Shown here in pieces: positions 1 through 6,215 of a DNA stretch of 10,744 nucleotides. Position 1 is the stretch's first letter. Each line of letters opens with the position of its first letter. The position numbers and the translations under genes were made by a program. Source of the stretch: a bacterium. Lineage in GTDB: Bacteria > UBA6262 > WVXT01. The DNA lies in NCBI GenBank assembly GCA_035530055.1, contig DATKVN010000018.1:1-10744 (forward strand). The letters are read 5' to 3'. The notes under the pieces were generated by a model that saw only the letters and a program-made list of their open reading frames with translations, was not told the origin of the DNA and did no database searches.

Positions 1-825
1 AAGCCAAAGTATGCTCTCGTTTCTTTAGCGCTCTCTAAAGACAGTTTGACCAGAGATGTGGATGGTCTATACGAAGGTATGCTAAAGTGTGGAAGGAAAT
101 TTGGAGTCAGGATAGTCGGTGGTGATGTAGTCTCTTCTCCCGGGAATGCGGTAATCACTCTAAGTTTACTGGGAGAAGTGGCCAGAGGAAGGGTGGTCTA
201 TCGCTCTGGAGCTAAGGTGGGAGACAGGATACTGGTTACGGGAAATTTTGGAGATTCGGCTGCTGGGTTAGAAATACTTAAGGGGAGATGGAAAATTCCC
301 GGGAAATCCGATTATCTCCAGAAGTGTAAGAAGAATCTTATAAAGAAACATCTACTTCCCCAGCCGAGAGTGAAAGAGGCAGAAATTATCTCCGGGAAAA
401 GACTGGCAACAGCTATGATTGATAGTAGTGATGGATTGGACTTATCAATAAGGTTCATCTGCCAGTCGAGCAAGGTTGGTGCTAAAATCTGGCTGGAGAA
501 GATTCCCATTTCACCTTGTTTAAGGTCTTTCACTTCTCCAAGAGAAGGCCCATCTTCTTCAGAACCGGAAGGAGCTATCAGGAGTTTAATCTTTGCTCTC
601 TATGGTGGGGAGGATTATGAACTGGTGTTTACGGTTCCCAGGGGGAAGGTTAAGAAGGCATTGAGAGACGTTCCCTATACTATAATGATTGGTGAAATTG
701 TGCCGGCAAGATGGAGAGTAAGGTATCTGGATAAGGAAAGTAGAGAAGTTAAATTAAAAGGGCGGGGATACGAACATTTCCAAACCTCTCCATATTTTTG
801 GAGTCCTCCCGAAAGGGAGGGATAA
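1..825 (+). CDS. thiL: Thiamine-monophosphate kinase ThiL, 5' end outside the window
   Basis: ThiL phosphorylates thiamine monophosphate with ATP to give thiamine diphosphate, the last step of cofactor synthesis, in the cytosol. The frame is open from base 1 (KPKYALVSLALSKD), so the gene starts upstream; a TTG at 46 is internal. Family blocks seen in order are GGDVVSSPG (118-144), a GDRILVTGNFGDSAAGLEIL segment (about 220-279), MIDSSDGL (415-438) and GGEDYELVF (604-630). These match the AIRS/PurM-like ATP-binding fold. From memory of the family, some 75-90 N-terminal residues are missing. Between the MIDSSDGL and GGEDYE blocks lies a Ser/Pro/Glu-rich loop (about 529-582). The usual family C-terminus (GYEHF, about 766-780) is followed by 14 extra residues, the last nine encoded mostly by a dispersed hairpin repeat that also supplies the stop. 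Identity is secure. Confidence 0.95.
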   Translation, partial: KPKYALVSLALSKDSLTRDVDGLYEGMLKCGRKFGVRIVGGDVVSSPGNAVITLSLLGEVARGRVVYRSGAKVGDRILVTGNFGDSAAGLEILKGRWKIPGKSDYLQKCKKNLIKKHLLPQPRVKEAEIISGKRLATAMIDSSDGLDLSIRFICQSSKVGAKIWLEKIPISPCLRSFTSPREGPSSSEPEGAIRSLIFALYGGEDYELVFTVPRGKVKKALRDVPYTIMIGEIVPARWRVRYLDKESREVKLKGRGYEHFQTSPYFWSPPEREG

Positions 826-856
826 TAAATGGAACCTTGCTTTCGCAAGGACTCCA
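799..856. repeat. Double-hairpin dispersed repeat, copy 1 (overlaps the end of thiL)
   Basis: A perfect 8-bp outer inverted repeat, TGGAGTCC (799-806) and GGACTCCA (849-856), encloses two hairpins. The first is CCTCCC-GAAA-GGGAGG (805-820), with a GNRA-type loop if transcribed. The second is CCTTGC-TTTC-GCAAGG (835-850). The whole can fold as a three-way junction, although two bases at each junction are shared between the outer and inner stems. A second copy lies at 3683-3737. The pattern resembles REP/MITE-type palindromic elements. No transposase is present, and no T-tract follows, so it is not a standard intrinsic terminator. Confidence 0.8.
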
Positions 857-878
857 GAGTATTTGACTTTATTGAATA

Positions 879-1358
879 ATGAAGAATAGAGGTTGGGTAA
901 AGTTTACCAAGAGCGAGGAAGAGACGAGAAAGATTGGTAGAGCAATCGGCAAAAGCCTTCTGCCGGGAGACATAATCTGTCTTGTTGGCGAGCTCGGCTC
1001 TGGCAAGACGACCATTACCCAGGGCATTGCCCAGGGGTTGGGAGTTCAAGGCTCTGTAAGTAGTGCCACCTTCAAGTTAATTAACGAGTATAAAGGAAGA
1101 ATTCCAGTCTACCATTTTGACCTCTTTCGTCTTGATAAATTATCCGAAGTAGAAGAACTGGGTTATAGAGAATACTTCTATAATCAGGGAGTAACAATTA
1201 TTGAATGGGCGGAGAAGATGAGACCACTTTGGCCGGAAAAGAGAGTGGAAATAGAATTAAAAATAATTTCTGAGAATAATCGGGAGATAAAGATAACTAA
1301 TCTAATTGACAGGGAAATCAGTCTAAATGATAATTCTGGGAATAGAGACATCAACTAA
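879..1358 (+). CDS. tsaE: tRNA t6A biosynthesis ATPase TsaE
   Basis: TsaE is the P-loop ATPase that works with TsaB and TsaD to transfer threonylcarbamoyl from TC-AMP to A37 of ANN-decoding tRNAs, making t6A. The 159-residue protein has a Walker A motif, GELGSGKTT (residues 37-45), then the family's SSATFKLINEY segment (61-71), HFDLFRL (79-85), EELGYREYF (92-100) and IIEWAEKM (107-114). The length is typical. The ATG at 879 lies soon after the repeat and has only a weak Shine-Dalgarno match. The C-terminal tail (SENNREIKITNLIDREISLN) is variable in the family. The last 32 bases overlap tsaB, which implies co-transcription and probably translational coupling. Confidence 0.95.
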   Translation: MKNRGWVKFTKSEEETRKIGRAIGKSLLPGDIICLVGELGSGKTTITQGIAQGLGVQGSVSSATFKLINEYKGRIPVYHFDLFRLDKLSEVEELGYREYFYNQGVTIIEWAEKMRPLWPEKRVEIELKIISENNREIKITNLIDREISLNDNSGNRDIN

Positions 1359-2028
1359 AACCTGTAGTATAGCCCTGACAGATGGAAAGAAGTTAGGGGA
1401 TGAGATTTCACTCCATCTGGGACTTTCCCATTCGGAAAGGGTAATTCCGCTCATTGATGAAATATTGAAAAGAAATGGCATGGCTATCAAAGATATAGAT
1501 GGAATTGCGGTGTCCATTGGTCCAGGTTCATTTACGGGAATTCGCGTGGGAGTTTCCACAGCCAGAGGGCTTGCTCAGAGTTTAAACATTCCCCTGATAG
1601 GAATTCCCAGCCTCGATGGATTAGCCTTTGGTATGGAAACATCCGGAGAGCTTGTTTGCCCGATGATTGATGCTCTACGCCGGGAAATCTACACTGCACT
1701 ATATGATGGCAGAAAGAGATTGACTCCCCATCAACTAATTGGAATAGAGGACTGGTTGAAAATATTGAAAGATAAAAGTGAAACTATACTCTTTCTTGGT
1801 GAAGCAGTGGACCTTTATGAAAATCTAATTAAGGATTTTCTAAAGAAGAAAGCAAAAATTGTCAAGAAGGAAAGGCGTTACGTTTCGGCAGCCCGCGTTG
1901 CCCAGTTGGGTTTGGAGAAACTTGTTTCCGGGGAAGGGAAAAAGTATGATGAAGTCTTTCCCCTATATATAAGGAGAGCGGAGGCTGAAGTGAAATGGGA
2001 AGAGAAGGAAAGATTGAAAAAGCCTTGA
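1327..2028 (+). CDS. tsaB: tRNA t6A biosynthesis protein TsaB
   Basis: TsaB is the inactive ASKHA-fold paralogue of TsaD that dimerises with it and, with TsaE, forms the bacterial t6A-synthesising complex. The 233-residue product begins with the strand ILGIETSTKTCSIAL (residues 3-17). It has the conserved LSHSERVIPLIDEIL helix (33-47) and the GPGSFTGIRVGVSTARGLA block (65-83), which is diagnostic. Length is normal. It starts inside tsaE and its 3' end overlaps rimI by 34 bases, giving a three-gene overlapping operon. The partner tsaD is not in the window; it often follows rimI, but here a repeat-rich gap and hisG come next. Confidence 0.95.
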   Translation: MIILGIETSTKTCSIALTDGKKLGDEISLHLGLSHSERVIPLIDEILKRNGMAIKDIDGIAVSIGPGSFTGIRVGVSTARGLAQSLNIPLIGIPSLDGLAFGMETSGELVCPMIDALRREIYTALYDGRKRLTPHQLIGIEDWLKILKDKSETILFLGEAVDLYENLIKDFLKKKAKIVKKERRYVSAARVAQLGLEKLVSGEGKKYDEVFPLYIRRAEAEVKWEEKERLKKP

Positions 2029-2486
2029 AATTTTCCATATTCCCATTGGATTACAACGACCTCAAGGACGTGGTGGAGATAGAAAGCGTATCTTTTCCTG
2101 AACCGTGGTCACTGTCAATGTTCTATCATGAGTTGGTACTACCTTTTTCCTACTTTTATGTAATGAGAGAAGATTCTCAGGAAAAGAAGAAGAGCAGGAT
2201 GATTGCTTATGGTGGTTTCTGGATGGTTAAACAGGAAGCGCACATAACCAATCTTGCCGTACATCCAGACTATAGGAATCGTGGCTTTGGGAGTGAGTTT
2301 CTCAGATTTCTTTTGGAGAAGGCAAAAAATTTGGGAGCCAGAGTAGCAACCCTGGAAGTTCGAACTTCCAATAAGGTAGGACTGAAGTTGTACGAGAAAT
2401 GGGGTTTCCGGAAGACGAAAATCAAGAAAGGCTATTATGCTTATACCGGAGAAGATGCCATTGTAATGGAGAAGAGAGATCTATAA
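1995..2486 (+). CDS. rimI: GNAT acetyltransferase, ribosomal protein alanine N-acetyltransferase type (RimI)
   Basis: RimI transfers acetyl from acetyl-CoA to the N-terminal alanine of ribosomal protein S18; relatives acetylate other protein N-termini. The 163-residue protein shows the GNAT acetyl-CoA motif A, NLAVHPDYRNRGFGS (residues 86-100, core R-N-R-G-F-G). It also has the family block LEVRTSNKVGLKLYEKWGF (120-138, catalytic Glu region and motif B) and the C-terminal KKGYYAYTGEDAIVM (144-158). The PEPWS segment near residue 35 is also typical. The ATG at 1995 lies within the tsaB 3' end and gives about ten residues before the domain, so a slightly later start is possible. The stop codon (2484-2486) directly abuts the inverted-repeat element that follows. 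Confidence 0.92.
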   Translation: MGREGKIEKALKFSIFPLDYNDLKDVVEIESVSFPEPWSLSMFYHELVLPFSYFYVMREDSQEKKKSRMIAYGGFWMVKQEAHITNLAVHPDYRNRGFGSEFLRFLLEKAKNLGARVATLEVRTSNKVGLKLYEKWGFRKTKIKKGYYAYTGEDAIVMEKRDL

Positions 2487-2670
2487 TGAAAGATAGTTTG
2501 TTCATCGCTTGAGGAATTTCTTAACGCCAAAAAACTCCGGACTCTGCAGGGCGCAAAAATAAACTCCCCCCGATTCCATCGGGAGTCGAACAAATTTTTG
2601 CTTGGAAGAGGATTAGTCGTCCTCGTTTTTTGGCTGAAATTCCCAGTGCTCTTCCACAAACTATCTTTCA
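2487..2670. repeat. MITE-like fold-back element with 15-bp perfect terminal inverted repeats
   Basis: The ends are TGAAAGATAGTTTGT (2487-2501) and its exact reverse complement (2656-2670). Further arms pair in register inside: GGAATTTC (2513-2520) with GAAATTCC (2636-2643), GCCAAAAAAC (2526-2535) with GTTTTTTGGC (2625-2634), and GCAAAAAT (2553-2560) with ATTTTTGC (2594-2601). A core hairpin has ACTCCC (2563-2568) facing GGGAGT (2581-2586). The 184-bp unit is therefore nearly one long interrupted hairpin. There is no credible gene inside. A target duplication longer than AA is not evident. It could be a non-autonomous transposon or a structured RNA; length and terminal repeats favour the former. 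Confidence 0.75.
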
Positions 2671-2691
2671 AATGTAAAAGGAGGAAAGGGA

Positions 2692-2710
2692 AAAGATATT
2701 TTGTTCATCG
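2692..2710 (+). repeat. Direct repeat of the left end of the fold-back element
   Basis: AAAGATATTTTGTTCATCG (2692-2710) repeats bases 2489-2507 with one mismatch in 19. The second copy lies just beyond the right end of the fold-back element and immediately before two further hairpins. This suggests a second, truncated or diverged member of the same family. No matching right terminus is seen before hisG. Confidence 0.6.
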
Positions 2711-2716
2711 TTGTAG

Positions 2717-2747
2717 GGGCGATCCCGATGCATCGGGATGGTCGCCC
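2717..2747. repeat. Perfect palindrome within a longer hairpin, hisG upstream region
   Basis: TCCCGATGCATCGGGA (2723-2738) is a perfect 16-bp palindrome. It is flanked by GGGCGA (2717-2722) and TCGCCC (2742-2747), which pair across a three-base bulge. The CCCGAT/ATCGGG arms also occur in the core of the fold-back element at 2569-2583. No gene is present here, and the role is unknown. Confidence 0.65.
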
Positions 2748-2754
2748 AAAATAA

Positions 2755-2776
2755 GGGACGGCATAGAATCCGTCCC
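2755..2776 (+). other. Hairpin just upstream of the hisG ribosome binding site
   Basis: GGGACGG (2755-2761) pairs with CCGTCCC (2770-2776) across an eight-base loop. It lies about 20 bases before the hisG start and just before a GGGAGG Shine-Dalgarno. No U-tract follows, so a classical terminator or attenuator is not supported. If transcribed it could affect hisG translation, but it may simply be the end of the repeat cluster. Confidence 0.45.
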
Positions 2777-2796
2777 CTAAAGAAAGGGAGGGATAG

Positions 2797-3669
2797 ATGC
2801 CAAAATTAAAATTGGGTTTACCAAAAGGGAGCCTTCAGGTGCCAACTATGGAATTGTTCCGTAAAGCTGGCATACGCATTTACGTAGGAGGGAGGTCATA
2901 TTTTCCCTCATGCGATGACTCGGAATTAGAAGTTATGCTGGTAAGGGCTCAGGAGATGGCCAGATATGTTGAGGATGGTACTTTCGATGCAGGGCTCACT
3001 GGCTACGACTGGATTAGAGAGAACAAGGCAAAAGTAAAAGAAGTGTGTGAGCTTGTATATTCCAAGTCGGGGTACCGTCCGGTGAAGTGGGTCCTGGCTG
3101 TTTCTAACAATTCACGGGTTAGATCCGTGAAAGACCTGAAAGGAAAGAGGATAGCTACCGAGTTAGTCAACGTAGTTAAAGATTATTTAAAGAAGAAAAA
3201 AGTAAAAGCAGATGTGGAATTTTCCTGGGGGGCAACCGAGGGAAAGGCAGGGACTTTAGCTGATGCTATTGTGGAATTGACCGAGACCGGCTCTTCTCTG
3301 GAGGCAAATTATTTAAGAACTATAGATACGATTATAGAATCGACAACGCGTTTCATTGCCAATAAGGGGTCCTATCAGAATCCCTGGAAGAGGAAGAAGA
3401 TTGAGAATATTGCTATTCTCTTACAGGGAGCTCTGGCAGCAGAGGGCATGGTGGGGTTAAAGATGAACGTGAGAAAGGAAGACATTTCCAAACTTATGAA
3501 GATTCTGCCTGCACTCAAAAAGCCGACAGTTTCCCTTTTGACTATTCCGGGTTGGCTTGCCCTTGAGATAATCCTAAAAGAAGAAATGGTAAAGAAGATT
3601 CTTCCGGAACTGAAGCGCGCTGGTGCTGAAGGGATAATAGAGTATCCCCTGAATAAAGTAATCTATTAG
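2797..3669 (+). CDS. hisG: ATP phosphoribosyltransferase, long form (HisG)
   Basis: HisG condenses ATP with PRPP to give phosphoribosyl-ATP, the first and feedback-controlled step of histidine synthesis, in the cytosol. The 290-residue protein starts [11 protein letters not shown] (residues 4-14) and has [12 protein letters not shown] (62-73). The PRPP-binding loop is [20 protein letters not shown] (148-167), followed by LEAN (168-171). The C-terminal 80 or so residues, ending [14 protein letters not shown] (276-289), form the ACT-like regulatory domain of the long, HisZ-independent form, so histidine feedback inhibition is expected. The ATG has a good GGGAGG ribosome site about eight bases upstream. 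No other his gene lies in the window, so it is a detached his gene. Confidence 0.96.
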   Translation: MPKLKLGLPKGSLQVPTMELFRKAGIRIYVGGRSYFPSCDDSELEVMLVRAQEMARYVEDGTFDAGLTGYDWIRENKAKVKEVCELVYSKSGYRPVKWVLAVSNNSRVRSVKDLKGKRIATELVNVVKDYLKKKKVKADVEFSWGATEGKAGTLADAIVELTETGSSLEANYLRTIDTIIESTTRFIANKGSYQNPWKRKKIENIAILLQGALAAEGMVGLKMNVRKEDISKLMKILPALKKPTVSLLTIPGWLALEIILKEEMVKKILPELKRAGAEGIIEYPLNKVIY

Positions 3670-3682
3670 GCAAGAGAGATTC

Positions 3683-3737
3683 TGGAGTCCTCCCGAAAGG
3701 GAGGCAGGTAGTCAGCCTTGCTTTCGCAAGGAGTCCA
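3683..3737. repeat. Double-hairpin dispersed repeat, copy 2 (hisG-gltX gap)
   Basis: This copy shares with 799-856 the left block TGGAGTCC and the hairpin CCTCCC-GAAA-GGGAGG (3689-3704), and then the hairpin CCTTGC-TTTC-GCAAGG (3716-3731). The spacer between hairpins differs in sequence and is shorter (11 bases against 14). The right outer arm ends AGTCCA rather than ACTCCA, leaving one mismatch in the outer stem. Conservation of both hairpins with a variable spacer argues for selection on, or spread of, the structure. Confidence 0.8.
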
Positions 3738-3753
3738 TGAAAAATGACTCTGA

Positions 3754-3769
3754 CCCCTTTTTTTAGGGG
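3754..3769 (+). other. Short CCCCT/AGGGG stem with a T-rich loop upstream of gltX
   Basis: CCCCT (3754-3758) and AGGGG (3765-3769) flank a loop of six T residues. It lies 20 bases before the gltX start, upstream of the GGAGGT ribosome site (3781-3786). The T-run is in the loop, not after the stem, so it does not resemble an intrinsic terminator on the + strand. A similar CCCCTTTTTTA stretch lies before the SDR gene (7674-7684). Confidence 0.3.
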
Positions 3770-3789
3770 GAATAAATATTGGAGGTTCA

Positions 3790-5340
3790 ATGACTGTTCG
3801 AGTACGATTTGCACCTTCGCCCACAGGCTATCTCCATTTAGGAGGGGCCCGCACCGCCCTATTTAACTGGCTTTTTGCCAGACAAAAAGGTGGTGCGTTC
3901 ATTCTTCGGATTGAAGATACTGATGAGGTGCGCTCTACTGACGGAGCTGTCAGGCAGATTATTCACGGACTCGAATGGTTGGGTATGGATTGGAATGAGG
4001 GTCCCAAGATTACTCTCAAGCCGGGCGGACGATTAGTTGAAGAAATTCTTGAACCTTCCCAGATAGTCATTGAAGAAGTTGGAAAATATGGGCCATACTT
4101 CCAGATGAAAAGACTTGAGTTTTATAAGAAGTATGCTGAAGAACTTGTCCAATCCGGTAAGGCTTATCGCTGCTATTGTCTTCCTGAAGAGCTTGAAGAG
4201 ATGAGAAAGAAAGCACTTCAGGAAAAGAGACCGCCAAAGTATGATGGTAGATGTCGTAAGCTCACTCCAGAAGACGAGAAGAGGTATATAGAGGAAGGCA
4301 AGAAGCCCGTGGTGCGCTTCAAGACTCCCCGGGAAGGAGTTACAGAATTTGACGATAAAGTAAGAGGAAAAGTAAGTTTTGAGAATAAATTATTGGACGA
4401 TTTTGTTATGCTTAAATCGAGTGGCTCTCCCACATACAATTTTGCAGTAGTAGTTGATGACCACGAAATGGAGATATCCCATGTGATTCGTGGTGACGAC
4501 CACATCTCCAATACTCCCAGGCAGATTCTCCTCTATGAAGCGCTTGCCTGGAAGAAGCCACAATTTGCCCACGTGCCGATGATTCTCGGCTCGGATGGCA
4601 GCCGGCTCAGTAAAAGACACGGAGCGACTTCTCTCAACTATTATGAGGAAGAAGGTTATCTTCCAGAGGCATTAATGAACTATCTTGCTCTTCTGGGCTG
4701 GGCTACAGAAGATAGCCAGCAGATTTTTACCAGGGAGGAAATGATAGAAAAGTTCTCTTTAGAAAGGTGCGCAAAATCTGCTGCCATTTTCGACCCGCAG
4801 AAACTTCTCTGGATGAATGGAGAGTATATAAGGAAGATGGAACCGGATGAGCTTACTTTCAAAGCCTTCCCATTTATAGCAAGTGAAAAAGAAAAATTAG
4901 TGGAAGGTAAGAAATATGAAGAGATTGAAGATGCGGTCAAGATGGCACTGACTAAATCGATTTCCCTTGAACAAGAAAAAATAAAATTACTGAAAGATAT
5001 TCCATATTTGATAAGTTATATGCTTAAGGAAGATTTAAAAGATAAAGATTACGAAGAGGAAGCGAAAGAGAAAGTATTAAAGGTTAGCGGCGTTAAACAG
5101 ATACTATCCGATTGCAGGGATAGGTTCGCCAGGTTGCAAGATTTCTCAGAAGAGAAAATTGAAAAAGAAATCCGCAACTATGCCAAGGAGAGCGGTAAGA
5201 AGACAAGTGAAGTGTTCCACCCTATCAGAGTGGCAGTCTCCGGCCGCACCAGAGGGCCGGGTCTATTTGCTCTCTTATCTTTTCTCGGCAAAGAGAGGGT
5301 CTTAAAGAGAATAGATTATACAATCAGAAACTACCTGTAG
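3790..5340 (+). CDS. gltX: Glutamate--tRNA ligase (GluRS) with an N-terminal-domain insertion
   Basis: This class I synthetase charges tRNA-Glu with glutamate; in bacteria lacking GlnRS it may also form Glu-tRNA-Gln for GatCAB. The 516-residue protein has the HIGH-type motif in PSPTGYLHLGGARTA (residues 9-23), FILRIEDTD (37-45), SPTYNFAVVVDDHEMEISHV (213-232) and the KMSKS-type motif SRLSKRHGA (271-279). Next come the LPEALMNYLALLGW block (291-304) and a helical anticodon-binding domain ending VAVSGRTRGPGLFALLSFLG. Cys128, Cys130 and Cys155 match the zinc site of the E. coli enzyme, but the fourth-ligand position is Lys157. Between EGP and YGPYFQMKR there are about 27 residues (73-99), far more than in typical GluRS. 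The ATG has GGAGGT (3781-3786) upstream. Confidence 0.96.
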   Translation: MTVRVRFAPSPTGYLHLGGARTALFNWLFARQKGGAFILRIEDTDEVRSTDGAVRQIIHGLEWLGMDWNEGPKITLKPGGRLVEEILEPSQIVIEEVGKYGPYFQMKRLEFYKKYAEELVQSGKAYRCYCLPEELEEMRKKALQEKRPPKYDGRCRKLTPEDEKRYIEEGKKPVVRFKTPREGVTEFDDKVRGKVSFENKLLDDFVMLKSSGSPTYNFAVVVDDHEMEISHVIRGDDHISNTPRQILLYEALAWKKPQFAHVPMILGSDGSRLSKRHGATSLNYYEEEGYLPEALMNYLALLGWATEDSQQIFTREEMIEKFSLERCAKSAAIFDPQKLLWMNGEYIRKMEPDELTFKAFPFIASEKEKLVEGKKYEEIEDAVKMALTKSISLEQEKIKLLKDIPYLISYMLKEDLKDKDYEEEAKEKVLKVSGVKQILSDCRDRFARLQDFSEEKIEKEIRNYAKESGKKTSEVFHPIRVAVSGRTRGPGLFALLSFLGKERVLKRIDYTIRNYL

Positions 5341-5360
5341 TTTCTCTGTAAGGAGGCGGG

Positions 5361-5669
5361 ATGGAAGAAGAACCAAAATTGAACATGCTTTTTATGAGCC
5401 TTGTTCTCTCCCTTTCTCAGGCAGCAATGCAGCATATGGGTAAAGTTACTAATCCCCTGACGGGTGAGATTGAAAGAAATTTAGAGCAGGCAAAAGTAAC
5501 AATCGATATGATGGACATGCTAAAAGAGAAGGCAAAAGGGAATCTGGTTAAAGAGGAAGAGAAGTTAATCGGTGAGACTCTGGCCACTCTCCAGCTGAAC
5601 TATGTTGATGAGGTAAAAAAGGGAAAGGAAGAGGAGAAGGAAGAGAAAAAAGAAGAGCAAAAGGAATAG
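5361..5669 (+). CDS. DUF1844 domain protein
   Basis: The 102-residue protein matches DUF1844, a small family of unknown function. The visible signature is FMSLVLSLSQAAMQHMGK (residues 11-28), TNPLTGEIERNLEQAKVTID (30-49), then MLKEKAKGNL and EEEKLIGETLATLQLNYV. The tail (KKGKEEEKEEKKEEQKE) is highly charged and probably disordered. There is no signal peptide, and a soluble helical protein is likely. A good GGAGG site precedes the ATG, and the gene follows gltX by 20 bases, so co-transcription is likely. Its stop lies four bases before the tRNA-Gln. No function can be assigned. Confidence 0.88.
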   Translation: MEEEPKLNMLFMSLVLSLSQAAMQHMGKVTNPLTGEIERNLEQAKVTIDMMDMLKEKAKGNLVKEEEKLIGETLATLQLNYVDEVKKGKEEEKEEKKEEQKE

Positions 5670-5673
5670 AAAT

Positions 5674-5744
5674 TGCCGGGTGGTCTAATGGTAGGACACG
5701 AGACTCTGGATCTTGGTGTGGAGGTTCGAATCCTCCCCCGGCAG
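5674..5744 (+). tRNA. tRNA-Gln (anticodon CTG)
   Basis: A full cloverleaf can be drawn: acceptor TGCCGGG/CCCGGCA, D-arm GTCT-AATGGTA-GGAC, anticodon stem CGAGA/TCTTG, loop CTCTGGA with CTG at 34-36, a four-base variable loop GTGT, and T-arm GGAGG-TTCGAAT-CCTCC. The anticodon reads CAG (Gln). A U1-A72 first pair and G73 (5744) are both tRNA-Gln identity features. The 3' CCA is not encoded and must be added by nucleotidyltransferase. No separate promoter was recognised, and it may be processed from the gltX-DUF1844 transcript (inference). Confidence 0.95.
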
Positions 5745-5762
5745 TTCCGATGGAGTCGGAAC
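5744..5762 (+). other. Hairpin directly after tRNA-Gln
   Basis: GTTCCGA (5744-5750) pairs perfectly with TCGGAAC (5756-5762) across a five-base loop, starting at the tRNA discriminator base. No T-run follows, so it is a weak terminator candidate. Its CCGATGGAGTCGG core differs by one base from the reverse complement of the fold-back core at 2571-2583, so it may be a further repeat relic. It could also affect tRNA 3'-end processing. Confidence 0.5.
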
Positions 5763-5789
5763 AGAACAGTGGAAAATCGAAATTGGATA

Positions 5790-6206
5790 ATGAATAAAAG
5801 AGGATGTGTGTCGGATTCAAAAGGGTTCACTTTGATTGAACTTATGATTTCTGTAGCAGTTATTGGATTACTTGCTGTTACTGTCATCATAATAGGTGGC
5901 AATTCAATTCGCAAGGCAAACGAGAATGTGGCAAAGGGAAATCTGGGTATTTTGCGTATGTCAATTATGACCTATTATGGAACTAATGAGGGAATATGGC
6001 CTTCTAACCCGCTTTCCAACTCTTTGGTTCCTGATTATGTAAATGAGATTCCATATTTGAACCTTGAGTCTCATCCACGAACAAATCAAGTCGTGGGGCC
6101 TAATCTCACTGATAGCGGTGGATGGTGCTATAATTCTGCAACAGGGAAAATTTGCGTTGATTGCACACATCCCGGTCTTGAGGGAACTCAAATATCCACC
6201 TGGTAG
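5790..6206 (+). CDS. Type IV pilin / pseudopilin-like protein with prepilin signal
   Basis: The protein has a class III (prepilin) signal, SKG^FTLIELMISVAVIGLLAV. Prepilin peptidase would cleave after Gly and methylate the new N-terminal Phe, and Glu5 of the mature form is present. A hydrophobic helix follows, then a short periplasmic domain with PYLNLESHP and a C-terminal Cys cluster (GGWCYNSATGKICVDC). With the ATG at 5790 it is 138 residues with a 12-residue leader. The in-frame GTG at 5808, better placed behind AGAGG, would leave a six-residue leader. The frame is open upstream to 5673, but that would run through the tRNA and is rejected. No other pilus or type II secretion genes are nearby, so its system is unknown; a T2SS pseudopilin or minor pilin are both possible. 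Confidence 0.85.
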   Translation: MNKRGCVSDSKGFTLIELMISVAVIGLLAVTVIIIGGNSIRKANENVAKGNLGILRMSIMTYYGTNEGIWPSNPLSNSLVPDYVNEIPYLNLESHPRTNQVVGPNLTDSGGWCYNSATGKICVDCTHPGLEGTQISTW

Positions 6207-6215
6207 ATTTAGAGG

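Noticed and set aside
529-585. Ser/Pro/Glu-rich loop of ThiL as a repeat insertion
   Set aside because: It has small inverted repeats (CTTCTC/GAGAAG) but no match to the other elements; a variable loop is a sufficient explanation.
2598-2780. Open frame of 60 codons in the rimI-hisG gap
   Set aside because: It is translated hairpin repeat sequence with no family similarity and no ribosome site.
3754-3769. Intrinsic terminator before gltX
   Set aside because: The T-run is in the loop of a five-base stem rather than after the stem.
5673-5789. Extension of the pilin-like frame upstream to 5673
   Set aside because: These codons run straight through the tRNA-Gln, and prepilin leaders are short; a start at 5790 or 5808 fits.
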